NCBI RefSeq assembly: GCF_023913735.1
Contig: NZ_JAMXBH010000016.1
Location: forward strand, 42,527 to 106,526
Reading direction: 5' to 3'
Length of the DNA stretch: 64,000 nucleotides
From: Pseudarthrobacter raffinosi
GTDB taxonomy: Bacteria; Actinomycetota; Actinomycetes; Actinomycetales; Micrococcaceae
Shown here: one piece after another, positions 16,357-24,719 of the stretch
Numbering within the stretch: the first letter of the stretch is position 1
Layout: every line of letters starts with the position of its first letter
Notes under the pieces: model-generated
Database searches by the model: none
What the model was told of the DNA's origin: nothing
The model's input: only the letters and a program-made list of their open reading frames with translations
Translations under genes and position numbers: made by a program

Positions 16357-19300
16357 CTAGCCGCGCAGGCACTGCTGGTACTGGATCCAGGCAACGCCGT
16401 AACGGATCCACCCCAGGACGTCGTACCACTTGGTGGGCGGTACCGGTGCCGTGCAGACCGGCGGAACCGGTCCGCTGGCAGCCACCTGGACTGCCGCCTT
16501 CACCACAGTGCCGGACTCGGCAGCCGTGAGCGCCAGGGTTCCGGATCCTGAAGCAGCGCCGGCAGGAACGGCGAGATTCACGGCGGCGGCGCCGGCAGAA
16601 ACCGGCACCGTGCCAAGGTCCGTCACAGTCCCGGCGCTGTCGGTGAACACCGCAGCCAGCGACGTATTCACCGGGCTGCCCAGCGAGGTGAGGTCCAGTT
16701 TGGAAACCGCCAGGGTGATGGCGTCCCCGGCCTTGACCTCGGCTGCCGTGGTGTTCACCGCGGCCACCGTCCGCCGGGCGAAGTCCGGCGACACGGGGTT
16801 GTGACCCTGCAAGTACGTGATCCAGGCGTCCCGGTCCACCAGACCCGAATCCTTGGTGCCGGTTCCGTCCTTGAAGACTCGGAAGTCGTCGCCACCGGTG
16901 GCCAGGAAGCTGAACGTCCCGATCCGGTAGGACTTCGCCGGATCGATCAGCGCATCGGCCACCCGGATGGAGGTGATCCGGTCACCGGCGGCGCGGGTGG
17001 CGTCGTACGTGTAGTTGACGTTCCTGGACAGGCCCAGCTGCTGGTAGGCGCGGCTGGGGACCGTGCCGTCAGCGTTGGTCTGCCACTGCTGCTCCAGGAG
17101 TGCCTTGAACTGCGTACCGGTCACGGACGTGGTCCACAGGTTGTTCACAAACGGCAGGACCGAGTTGGCCTCCGAGTAGGTGATGGTGCCGTCCGGGGCG
17201 TAGTACAGCTCGTTGCGGAGGCCGCCGGGATTGACGACGCCGATTTCCGCGGCGCCCAGCTCAGCCGGCTGGAGCGACTCCAACAGTGAGTCGGCCACCA
17301 AGTTGCCCAGCGTGGATTCGCTCGCACGGTCATCGCGCTTGGCGGGGCCGCCGGCGGGGTCCGGGGTGAACGCTGTCGTGATATCTGCGGTCAGTGCACC
17401 CACCGGCTGGTTGCCGATCGCGGCGGCGTCGGCCAGGGCTTTCTTCACAATGGCATCTACCGCTGCCACCCGCGGGTAAGCGGCTACGAGGCCGGCGGCG
17501 GCATCTGTGGTCCGCCTGACGTTCCCGGCCTTCGAGGCGGTGACTTCCTTGGTGGCCGTATCCACCGTGAGCTGGATCTGGCCGATGTTCTCGCCGTAAT
17601 TGCCGGTCTGGACAATCGGACGGGTCTTTCCGTAAGCCCCGGGGACCGGTGCGTTCCAGGCGTATTCCTTGTGCGTGTGGCCGGTGAAGATGGCGTCCAC
17701 CTCGGGGGAGGTTTCGGTGACCAGCTTCGCGAACGGGCCGCCCGCTGCCACTTCCTGCTCGAGGGTGGCGCCGTCCGGCGTTCCTGAACCGGCGCCGTCG
17801 TGGTTTTCCGCGATGATCACGTCGGCGAGGTTCTCCGCCGTGATCCTGGCAGCCACGCGGTTGATGGCGTCCACAGGATCGCCGAATTCAAGATCGGCGA
17901 TGCCGGCAGGCGTCACCAGGGACGGGACTTCCCGGGTGACGGTGCCGATGACGGCGACCTTCACGCCGTCCATGTCCAGCACGGTGAATTCCGGCAGGAC
18001 CGGTTCCGTGGTTCCCTTCTTGTAAACGTTCGCCCCGAGCAGCGGGAACGTGGCGTTGGTGCCGCCCGCGATGACGCGGTCGCGCAGGTCCGCCCAGCCG
18101 CCGTCGAACTCGTGGTTGCCCACGGCGGAAGCGTCCAGCTCCAGCGCGTTCAGCACATCGATGGTGGGCTGGTCCTTGGCAACGGCCGAGGCGAACAGTG
18201 ATGCCCCGATGTTGTCGCCGGCGGACAGGAAGGCCGTGGCCCCGGGTGCGGCGGCGCGCAGCTTCTCGATGGTGCCGGCGAACAGCACCGTGTTGGTGTC
18301 GATGCGGCCGTGGAAATCGTTGATGCCCAGGAAGTTCAGCTCAACGCTGGCCGGCGTGACCGGGCCGGCAGGCAGGTCAAGGCCCACCACCACAGGATCG
18401 TGATCGCTGGCGCGGTACTGATCCGGCGCATAGTAGTTGGTCACATTGTTGTTATACCGGCTGTACTCCAGCGCCACGGACTCTACGGAGTTGATGTTCC
18501 AGATGTCCGCGCCGGTGACCACCGCATCAGCGCCGGGGGAGGCCAGGATGTGGTCCAGCGAACCCGCCAGGCCGCCGAAAAGGTAGGAGTGCTTCGCGGA
18601 GCCGTCGGCGTTCGTCGCTTTGCCGTCCTGGTTGACGTAGCCGGCGTCCGTGAAGACATTCATCGGGTCTTCCTGGGCGTAGGAGTTGAAGTCGCCGATC
18701 AGGAAAACCTTGTCCGTGCCCTTGGTTGCCTGCAGCCCGGCGGCGAAGTCCAGGAGCGACTTGGCCTGGGCGGTGCGGGCGAGGTTGGACGCGCCCTGGC
18801 CCTTGTCCGTGTCATCCGGCGTTGCTGCCGAACCCTTGGACTTGAAGTGGTTGGCGATGGCGATGAATTTCTTGTCGTCCCCGGCGCCTACGGGCTTGAA
18901 GGCCTGCGCCAGCGGCTTGCGGGCGTTGGCGAAGGCGACAGTGTCGTTGTGGATGATGGACTCTTCCACAGGTTCGGCAACGGCCTTCTTGAAAATGAAC
19001 GCGGTGCGGATCATGTCCTCGTCGGCCAGCGGGGGAGCGTTGGCGGGTGTCCGCACGTAGTCCCAGATGCCGGGGGTCGCGATGTTGAGGGCGTCCACCA
19101 GTTTGGCCAGGGCGTCGTCGCGGTCCTTGCCGAACTGGGCGGAGTTTTCAATTTCCATGAGGGACACCACGTCGGCGCCGGTCTTGGTGATCGCGGCGAC
19201 GATCTTGTCCTGCTGGCGGAGGAAGTTCTCCGCGTTTGCCGCGCCGCGGGCATCGCAGCCGCCCTGGACCGTGATGGGGTTGCCGTTGCGGTCCTTGTAG

Positions 19301-20931
19301 AAGGAACAGCCCGTGAGGGTGTCGCCGGTGGTGGGGAAGTAGTTCAGCACGTTGAAGGAGGCGATCTTCAGGTTGCCGCCCACGCTGGCGGGAGCCTCGG
19401 TCCGGGTGGCGCCGAAGCTGGCCGGCTGGACCGTGCCCTTGTTGGCCTCGGTGAGATGGGTCAGCGGCTGGAACTTCCAGGCGTTGTTGGCGTAGCTGAG
19501 CACCACGTTGGTAGCGAACGTCACCGGCGAGCCCACCCGGACCGGGTCCGTGGCCGTCAGGTACGGCAGCACCTGGGCTTTGGTGGTGGCGTCCTTGAGG
19601 AAATTGGTGGTGGAGCCGTCGTCGAGCTTGATGCCGCGGGCAGCGTTGTCCGCCACGGCGGCCTGGTATTCGGCCGAGCCGTAACGCGCGACGGCGGTGG
19701 GCTGCACCAGCGTGGTGGTCCCGCCCGAGAGGCCGATTTCGCCGTATTGGTTCAGCGAGTAGTTGTCGGTGACGGTGACGGGCCCTTGCGGTGCCAGCAG
19801 CATGCCCTCGAGTGCCTCGCGGAAGGACTCGGCCGCCGGGAGCGTGAAGGCGGTGGCCTTCACCTCGGGGGCGGCGTCGGTGAGCTTGGTCAGCCCGGCG
19901 GCGTCCGCCACACTGACCTGGGTCATGCCGAAGAACTCGGAAACCGTGCCGGAGACTTCCACGAAGTCGCCGGTCTGCACGGAGCCTGCGGTGGCCGGGG
20001 AGTAGACAAAAACAGCGTCCGACGCCGTGTGGCCGGCCGGGGTGAGGTCGCCGCCGGTGCCGGGGGTCTGGACGTAGTAGCCGGCGAAACCGCCGGTGGG
20101 GAAGGCCGCGGTGACTTTGCCGCGCGTTGTTACGGCAGTGCCGGCCAGCGGACTGGCGGTGCCGGTGCCCTGGATTTCGGCAATGGTTTTGGTGCCGGGG
20201 ACCGGGTCCGGTGTTGGGTCGGGGTCCGGCGTTGGGTCCGGGACGGGGTCCACGGTGCCGCCCGCCGCCGTCGGCGTGACGGCGGTGTTCAGCGTGAAGT
20301 CTGCCCGGTTGCTGTTGCTGTCCGTCCCGGCGCTGCGGTTCAGGCTCTTGACGTCGGTGTTGCCGGCGGGCGCTACGGCGGCCTGCGTTTCAAAGGTGTT
20401 GGAGGAACCGTAGCCGAGGAGGTCTGCCACGCCGGCCGGTTCAATAACGGATCCGGTGGCGAGCGGGGCGGCGGCGGCCTGCTTCGCCAGGATGATGGTG
20501 CCGGCGGAGCCGCTGAAATTCAGGGAGGTTGCCACAAGATCCGGAGTCGGCAGGTCCGCACCTTCAACCCCGCCGTTGTTGCTGCCGCCCTGGATGAGGT
20601 AGTGGCCCTTGGCAGGGATGGAACCGGTGAGGGCAGCCACGCTGGTGGGCGCCGCAGTTCCCGCGCCTGAACGGTACTGGACTGACCAGCCGTCAAGGGA
20701 GACCGCGGCGTCGGAGGTGTTGTAGAGCTCAACGAACTTGCTCTTGTACGCTGCGCCGGAACTGCCGCCGCTCAGGTAGGCCTCGTTGATGACAACGGGT
20801 GAAGTGCCGGCTGGTGCTGCGTCGACGGCGAAGGCGGGGACCGCTGCCAACGGAGCTGCGATGAGCCCCGCAGACACCGCTGTTCCCAGAGCTAATTTCC
20901 AAGGTGAATGGTGCATCCGCTCTACTTTCAT
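16357..20931 (-). CDS. Secreted ExeM/NucH-type endonuclease fused to 5'-nucleotidase, with lamin-tail domain
   Basis: A 1524-residue exported protein, about three times a normal 5'-nucleotidase. After a signal peptide (ALGTAVSAGLIAAPLAAVPAFA) come a lamin-tail domain (about 42-165), a Pro/Asp-rich linker (DPTPDPDPTPDP), an OB-like segment (about 245-345), and an endonuclease/exonuclease/phosphatase domain from about residue 515 (IASFNVLNYF, SLMEIEN, IANHFKSKG, GDFNSY, ASDHDPV). From about 862 follows a calcineurin-like 5'-nucleotidase (GINDFHGR, SAGDNIG, GNHEFDGG, FTGHTHKEY) with its C-terminal substrate domain to about 1350. No LPxTG signal is present; the end is Trp-rich. It should degrade extracellular DNA and release nucleosides and phosphate. 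ATG 20931 is chosen; ATG 20916 is possible. Confidence 0.92.
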   Translation of the reverse strand: MKVERMHHSPWKLALGTAVSAGLIAAPLAAVPAFAVDAAPAGTSPVVINEAYLSGGSSGAAYKSKFVELYNTSDAAVSLDGWSVQYRSGAGTAAPTSVAALTGSIPAKGHYLIQGGSNNGGVEGADLPTPDLVATSLNFSGSAGTIILAKQAAAAPLATGSVIEPAGVADLLGYGSSNTFETQAAVAPAGNTDVKSLNRSAGTDSNSNRADFTLNTAVTPTAAGGTVDPVPDPTPDPDPTPDPVPGTKTIAEIQGTGTASPLAGTAVTTRGKVTAAFPTGGFAGYYVQTPGTGGDLTPAGHTASDAVFVYSPATAGSVQTGDFVEVSGTVSEFFGMTQVSVADAAGLTKLTDAAPEVKATAFTLPAAESFREALEGMLLAPQGPVTVTDNYSLNQYGEIGLSGGTTTLVQPTAVARYGSAEYQAAVADNAARGIKLDDGSTTNFLKDATTKAQVLPYLTATDPVRVGSPVTFATNVVLSYANNAWKFQPLTHLTEANKGTVQPASFGATRTEAPASVGGNLKIASFNVLNYFPTTGDTLTGCSFYKDRNGNPITVQGGCDARGAANAENFLRQQDKIVAAITKTGADVVSLMEIENSAQFGKDRDDALAKLVDALNIATPGIWDYVRTPANAPPLADEDMIRTAFIFKKAVAEPVEESIIHNDTVAFANARKPLAQAFKPVGAGDDKKFIAIANHFKSKGSAATPDDTDKGQGASNLARTAQAKSLLDFAAGLQATKGTDKVFLIGDFNSYAQEDPMNVFTDAGYVNQDGKATNADGSAKHSYLFGGLAGSLDHILASPGADAVVTGADIWNINSVESVALEYSRYNNNVTNYYAPDQYRASDHDPVVVGLDLPAGPVTPASVELNFLGINDFHGRIDTNTVLFAGTIEKLRAAAPGATAFLSAGDNIGASLFASAVAKDQPTIDVLNALELDASAVGNHEFDGGWADLRDRVIAGGTNATFPLLGANVYKKGTTEPVLPEFTVLDMDGVKVAVIGTVTREVPSLVTPAGIADLEFGDPVDAINRVAARITAENLADVIIAENHDGAGSGTPDGATLEQEVAAGGPFAKLVTETSPEVDAIFTGHTHKEYAWNAPVPGAYGKTRPIVQTGNYGENIGQIQLTVDTATKEVTASKAGNVRRTTDAAAGLVAAYPRVAAVDAIVKKALADAAAIGNQPVGALTADITTAFTPDPAGGPAKRDDRASESTLGNLVADSLLESLQPAELGAAEIGVVNPGGLRNELYYAPDGTITYSEANSVLPFVNNLWTTSVTGTQFKALLEQQWQTNADGTVPSRAYQQLGLSRNVNYTYDATRAAGDRITSIRVADALIDPAKSYRIGTFSFLATGGDDFRVFKDGTGTKDSGLVDRDAWITYLQGHNPVSPDFARRTVAAVNTTAAEVKAGDAITLAVSKLDLTSLGSPVNTSLAAVFTDSAGTVTDLGTVPVSAGAAAVNLAVPAGAASGSGTLALTAAESGTVVKAAVQVAASGPVPPVCTAPVPPTKWYDVLGWIRYGVAWIQYQQCLRG

Positions 20932-20962
20932 AGGGGCGTCCCGGTAGGGGACCCGATGGAGT

Positions 20963-21021
20963 GTGTCCGGGTTGTACCGACGGACAGTGTCCGGACTCCA
21001 CGTTTGATCAGGTGGTGTCCG
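20963..21021. promoter_or_regulatory. Three GTGTCCGG repeats and a palindrome upstream of the secreted nuclease
   Basis: GTGTCCGG occurs on the plus strand at 20963, 20987 and 21014, all within 90 bases of the nuclease start. The middle copy is part of a 13-base palindrome, CGGACAGTGTCCG (20981-20993). The cluster may be an operator. No protein gene is seen from 20932 to 21154. Confidence 0.4.
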
Positions 21022-21097
21022 GCACAGCAAAGCAGCGCAGCATGAACGCAAGGTTGATGGTGCGTGCACTTGGCGAAACGTCCGTGGGGCAAAACAA

Positions 21098-21135
21098 TAC
21101 CGGCCGGTAGCTTTAATGAAAGCTGCCGGCCGGTA
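21098..21135 (-). terminator. Terminator of the VOC gene
   Basis: Seventeen-base arms (21098-21114 and 21119-21135) pair with one mismatch around a four-base loop. In the minus direction the stem is followed by TTGTTTTG. It lies 20 bases past the VOC stop. Confidence 0.85.
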
Positions 21136-21154
21136 TTTCGTCGAAGGAATTTAC

Positions 21155-21922
21155 TTATGCGATGATCTTGAACATTGCACCGGTGGGGTCGGCCAACGAG
21201 GCGAGGCGGCCGAACGGAGAGTCCTCCGGTCCGTCAATGACGGTGGCACCGAGCGAAACGGCCTTCTCAATCGAAGCGTCCGCATCTTCGACGTTGAAGT
21301 AGACCTGCCAATTGGACGGAACGTCGGCCGGCAGATACCCGGAGGCGTCCATGATGCCGGCCTTGGCGGAGTCCCCGGCGCCCAGGGTGGTGTACCGGAA
21401 GTCCGGTGTATCGCTCATAACATCCGTATCCCAGCCGAACACCTCCTCGTAGAACTTCACGGCGGCGTCGTAGTCCTTGGTGTGGAGCTCGTGCCAGGCG
21501 GCGGCGCCGGGCTCGGCAACGAGCTCATACCCCTTCATCTCGCGCGGCTGCCACACGCCGATTGCCGCTCCGGCGGAGTCGCCGAAGATGGCCATGTGGC
21601 CCTGTTCCGGAACATCCATGGGCGGCATGTAGACCTGGCCGCCGTTGGCCGCGACGGCGGACGCGGTGGCCTCGGCGTCGTCCGAGCGGAGGTATGTGGA
21701 CCAGACGTCGGGCATGCCTGCCTGGTCCTCGTCCTTCTGCATGAGTCCGGCCACGGTCTTGCCGTTCTTCCGCGCGGTGGTGTAACCGCCGTATTTCTCC
21801 TCGTCTCCGGTCTCGTACTCCCAGCCGAAGAGTTCGCCATAGAACTGGCGGGCCTTGTCGATGTCTGACGTCATGAGGTCGATCCAGCAGGGTGCGCCGG
21901 CGGTGATCTCGGGTGAAGGCAT
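21155..21922 (-). CDS. VOC family protein (two glyoxalase/bleomycin-resistance-like domains)
   Basis: A 255-residue cytoplasmic protein made of two vicinal-oxygen-chelate modules in tandem. Both modules open alike: PCWIDLMTSDIDKARQFYGELFGWEYE at the N-terminus and AWHELHTKDYDAAVKFYEEVFGWDTD at about residue 130. Each module ends in a GG/GATVxxxPxD segment and a DPTGAxFxI-like strand. Such proteins bind metal or small ligands, but the function of this two-domain group is not settled. The ATG at 21922 is chosen because the VOC fold starts directly after it; AAGAG upstream is a weak ribosome site. The gene stands alone with its own terminator. Confidence 0.85.
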   Translation of the reverse strand: MPSPEITAGAPCWIDLMTSDIDKARQFYGELFGWEYETGDEEKYGGYTTARKNGKTVAGLMQKDEDQAGMPDVWSTYLRSDDAEATASAVAANGGQVYMPPMDVPEQGHMAIFGDSAGAAIGVWQPREMKGYELVAEPGAAAWHELHTKDYDAAVKFYEEVFGWDTDVMSDTPDFRYTTLGAGDSAKAGIMDASGYLPADVPSNWQVYFNVEDADASIEKAVSLGATVIDGPEDSPFGRLASLADPTGAMFKIIA

Positions 21923-22030
21923 GATGGGCTCTTGCTGTCGATGGGTGGCAAAAGGAACGACCCTATGTCCGGGCTCGGACAGTTTCAATGGTTTAGCTCC
22001 GGCGGACCCTGTGCCGGTTAAACGAATAAG

Positions 22031-22061
22031 CCCCGGTCCGCCATCATGTGGCGTACCGGGG
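22031..22061 (-). terminator. Terminator of tRNA-Ser(TGA)
   Basis: CCCCGGTCCGCC and GGCGTACCGGGG pair with one mismatch around a seven-base loop, then CTTATTCGTTT follows on the minus strand. It lies ten bases past the tRNA. Confidence 0.8.
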
Positions 22062-22070
22062 TTCCATTCG

Positions 22071-22158
22071 CGGAAGGTAAGAGATTCGAACTCTTGGTAC
22101 GGGGTTACCGCACACTAGTTTTCAAGACTAGCTCCTTCGGCCGCTCGGACAACCTTCC
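22071..22158 (-). tRNA. tRNA-Ser (anticodon TGA)
   Basis: An 88-nt class II tRNA. Acceptor stem GGAAGGT/ACCTTCC has discriminator G. The anticodon stem CTAGT/ACTAG encloses CTTGAAA, so the anticodon is TGA. A long variable arm follows and the T-loop is TTCGAAT. Confidence 0.95.
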
Positions 22159-22267
22159 CTAACGAGTAGTGTTTCATAGGCAGTTGGCTGCAACAAAACA
22201 GAGTCTGCCGTGCGTCCGGTGCACACTGGTTCTGGGGCACGAATCAGCTAGAAAACGGGAGTTCTCC

Positions 22268-23251
22268 ATGAAAGCCGTCTACATTGCAGAACCCGGTGGT
22301 CCGGAGGTTCTGGAAGTCCGCGAAGTGGACGCGCCGGTGCCCGGGCAGGGCGAGGTGTTGATCGACGTTGTCGCCGCCGGCCTGAACCGGGCGGACGTGC
22401 AACAGCGCAGGGGCTTCTACCCGCCCCCGCCCGGCGCGTCCGAGATCCCGGGGCTGGAAGTCTCGGGGCGGATCGCCGGTTTCGGTCCCGGCGTCACCAA
22501 GGCATTCTCCGTGGGGGACAAGGTGGTGGCGCTGCTGGCCGGCGGAGGCTACGCGGAGCAGGTAGCGGTGCCGGCGGAGCAGGTGTTGCGGATTCCCGAC
22601 GGCGTTGATGTGGTCACCGCTGCGTCGCTGCCGGAAGTCGCAGCCACGGTCTACTCCAACCTGATCATGACGGCTCAGCTGCAGGCGGGCGAGACTGTCC
22701 TAATCCACGGCGCCACCGGCGGGATCGGCACCATGGCCATCCAGCTGGCCAAGGCCTTCGGCGCCAGGGTCGCCACCACCGCGGGAAGCGCGGAAAAGGT
22801 GGGGACCGCGAAGGCTTTCCTGGGCGCGGACATCGCCATCAACTACACCGAAGAGGACTTCCCCGAAAGCCTCCGGCGGCAGAACGGCGGCAAGGGCGCC
22901 GACGTGATCCTCGACGTTGTGGGTGCCAAGTACTTGGCGCAGAACGTTGATGCGCTCGCGGACTACGGCCGGCTCGTTGTCATCGGCCTGCAGGGCGGAG
23001 CCAAGGGTGAGCTGGATCTTGGCCAGCTCCTGCGGAAGCGCGCGGCAGTGGTTGCCACGGCACTGAGGCCGCGCCCGGTGGCGGAAAAGGGCGCCATCAT
23101 GAACGCCGTGCGCGAATCCGTGTGGCCCCTCATCACGGACGGCCGGATCCGCCCGCTGGTGGCCAAGACCTTCCCACTGGACCAGGTTGCGGCCGCCCAC
23201 CGGTACTTCGACAGCGGCGACCATGTGGGCAAGATCCTGCTGGTAATGTAG
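22268..23251 (+). CDS. NAD(P)H-quinone oxidoreductase (zinc-free MDR family, PIG3-like)
   Basis: A 327-residue member of the medium-chain dehydrogenase/reductase superfamily that reduces quinones by one- or two-electron transfer from NADPH. Visible features are the N-terminal GroES-like domain (PVPGQGEVLIDVVAAGLNRADVQQRRGFYPPPPG), the family stretch LPEVAATVYSNL, and the Rossmann motif VLIHGATGGIGTMAIQLAK near residue 145. The cysteine/histidine ligands of zinc alcohol dehydrogenases are missing. ATG 22268 has GGGAG seven bases upstream, so the longer ORF from 22169 is not used. It lies 121 bases before the PadR gene and is separated from it by a palindrome. Confidence 0.92.
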   Translation: MKAVYIAEPGGPEVLEVREVDAPVPGQGEVLIDVVAAGLNRADVQQRRGFYPPPPGASEIPGLEVSGRIAGFGPGVTKAFSVGDKVVALLAGGGYAEQVAVPAEQVLRIPDGVDVVTAASLPEVAATVYSNLIMTAQLQAGETVLIHGATGGIGTMAIQLAKAFGARVATTAGSAEKVGTAKAFLGADIAINYTEEDFPESLRRQNGGKGADVILDVVGAKYLAQNVDALADYGRLVVIGLQGGAKGELDLGQLLRKRAAVVATALRPRPVAEKGAIMNAVRESVWPLITDGRIRPLVAKTFPLDQVAAAHRYFDSGDHVGKILLVM

Positions 23252-23310
23252 CCACGGTAGATACTGAGTATTGCTTTGCGCCGTGGACTGGCTTAGCCTC
23301 ACTCTATACG

Positions 23311-23346
23311 CGGTATGCACGGGTCTTGGGGGGTCCGTGCATACCG
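23311..23346. promoter_or_regulatory. Perfect 12-bp inverted repeat before padR
   Basis: CGGTATGCACGG (23311-23322) and CCGTGCATACCG (23335-23346) are perfect arms around a G-rich 12-base spacer, 26 bases before the padR start. The AT-bearing core and its position suggest an autoregulatory PadR operator. It could alternatively be a hairpin ending the quinone oxidoreductase transcript, but no T-run follows. Confidence 0.6.
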
Positions 23347-23372
23347 ACGCTGACGCCACCGCTAGGAGCACC

Positions 23373-23984
23373 ATGTCCATCCGCCACAGCCTCCTTGCCC
23401 TGCTGCAGGACCAGCCGCGTTACGGCTACCAGCTCAGGGTTGAGTTCGAGAACCGCACCGGGTCCACCTGGTCCCTGAACATCGGGCAGGTGTACACCAC
23501 GCTGGACAGGCTCGAACGCGACGGCCTGGTCAGCAATGACGGCAGTGACGGCGAAGGCCACGTGATCTACAGCATCACCGCCGCCGGCAAGGCGGAAGTG
23601 CGGAACTGGTTTGCCGCCCCCGTGGAGCGCAACAACCCGCCCCGGAACGAGCTTGCCATCAAACTGGCGCTCGCGGTCACGCTGCCAGGCGTGGATGTGC
23701 AGGCCATCATCCAGGCCCAGCGGGTGGCGTCCATCCGTGCGCTGCAGGACTACACCAAGGCCCGCCGCGACACGGCCGCCAACCAGCGGGCGGCGGATAC
23801 CGCCTGGCTGCTGGTGCTGGATTCGCTGATCTTCCAGACGGAAGCGGAGGTCCGCTGGCTGGACCTTTGCGAGGCGCGGATGCTGCAGCAGGCGCAGACC
23901 GCGGGCCAGGCAACACCACGCAAATCGTCCAACGGGGTCACTGTGGAAGAGGCAGCCCCGCTCATCGCGGATAGCCGCCGGTGA
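23373..23984 (+). CDS. PadR family transcriptional regulator
   Basis: A 203-residue DNA-binding repressor. The N-terminal winged helix is typical of PadR (SIRHSLLALLQDQPRYGYQLRVEFE, then NIGQVYTTLDRLERDGLV). The C-terminal half is a helical dimerisation region of the AphA/Vir type (about residues 90-180). The ATG at 23373 is preceded by AGGAG at five bases. Its stop overlaps the GTG start of the ABC ATPase by four bases, and the permease follows two bases later, so the three genes form one transcript. PadR regulators next to ABC exporters commonly sense the compound exported. The inverted repeat at 23311-23346 is the likely operator. Confidence 0.92.
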   Translation: MSIRHSLLALLQDQPRYGYQLRVEFENRTGSTWSLNIGQVYTTLDRLERDGLVSNDGSDGEGHVIYSITAAGKAEVRNWFAAPVERNNPPRNELAIKLALAVTLPGVDVQAIIQAQRVASIRALQDYTKARRDTAANQRAADTAWLLVLDSLIFQTEAEVRWLDLCEARMLQQAQTAGQATPRKSSNGVTVEEAAPLIADSRR

Positions 23985-24718
23985 GCGTCCAGGGGCCGCA
24001 TCAGGTCCTGGAACTCGCCAAGGTCAGCAGGACGTTCGGTGAAGGCGCGACGGCGGTCGCCGCGTTGCGCGAGGTGGACCTCAGTATCAGAGCCGGAGAG
24101 TTCGTCGCGGTGATGGGTCCGTCAGGTTCCGGAAAATCCTCCCTCCTGGCACTGGCCGGGGGACTTGACCGGCCGACGTCGGGCGGTGTCTTTGTGGAAT
24201 CGACACCACTGGGCGGGCTGGGACTGAACGAACTCGCCCGGTTGCGCCGCCGCGCCGTCGGCTATGTCTTCCAGGACTTCAACCTTGTCCCCACGCTGAC
24301 GGCTGCCGAGAACGTGGCGCTGCCGCTGGAGCTGGACGGGACGGCCGCCAGGAAGGCGCAACGCCAGGCCATCGATGCGCTGCGGCAGGTGGGCATCCCG
24401 GAACTCGCGGACCGCTTTATGGACCAGATGTCCGGCGGACAGCAGCAGCGGGTGGCCATCGCACGGGCCATCGTGGGCAACCGCAGGCTGATCCTAACCG
24501 ACGAACCAACGGGAGCCCTCGATTCCACCACCGGCCATGGCGTCATGGAGGTGCTCCGCGGACGTGCCGATGCCGGTGCGGCCGTGATGCTGGTGACCCA
24601 TGAGGCCCGGCATGCCGCGTGGGCTGACCGGGTGGTGTTCCTCCGGGACGGCCGGATCGTGGACCAGGCAGCTGCCATGCACGATCCCGCCATGCTCCTG
24701 ACGCAGGCCGGCCACTGA
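23981..24718 (+). CDS. ABC transporter ATP-binding protein (LolD/MacB type)
   Basis: A 245-residue nucleotide-binding subunit. It has the Walker A motif GPSGSGKSS (near residue 46), Q-loop FQDFNLVPTLTAAENV, signature MSGGQQQRVAIARAI, Walker B LILTDEPTGALD, and the switch histidine in MLVTHEAR. The spacing is that of the MacB/LolD/FtsE group that works with FtsX-type permeases, which do not translocate small solutes through a classical channel but act mechanically. The GTG start overlaps the padR stop (GTGA), and the permease start follows after one spacer base, so the pair is translationally coupled. Confidence 0.95.
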   Translation: MSVQGPHQVLELAKVSRTFGEGATAVAALREVDLSIRAGEFVAVMGPSGSGKSSLLALAGGLDRPTSGGVFVESTPLGGLGLNELARLRRRAVGYVFQDFNLVPTLTAAENVALPLELDGTAARKAQRQAIDALRQVGIPELADRFMDQMSGGQQQRVAIARAIVGNRRLILTDEPTGALDSTTGHGVMEVLRGRADAGAAVMLVTHEARHAAWADRVVFLRDGRIVDQAAAMHDPAMLLTQAGH

Positions 24719-24719
24719 C

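Noticed and set aside
18310..20670. A 786-codon open frame antisense to the secreted nuclease gene
   Set aside because: It mirrors the third-position GC bias of the real gene, has Gly/Val/Arg-rich low-information sequence, and no family motif.
22071..22158. tRNA-Ser as integration site of a mobile element
   Set aside because: None of the four tRNA genes has an integrase gene or a duplicated 3' end nearby; the flanks are housekeeping genes.
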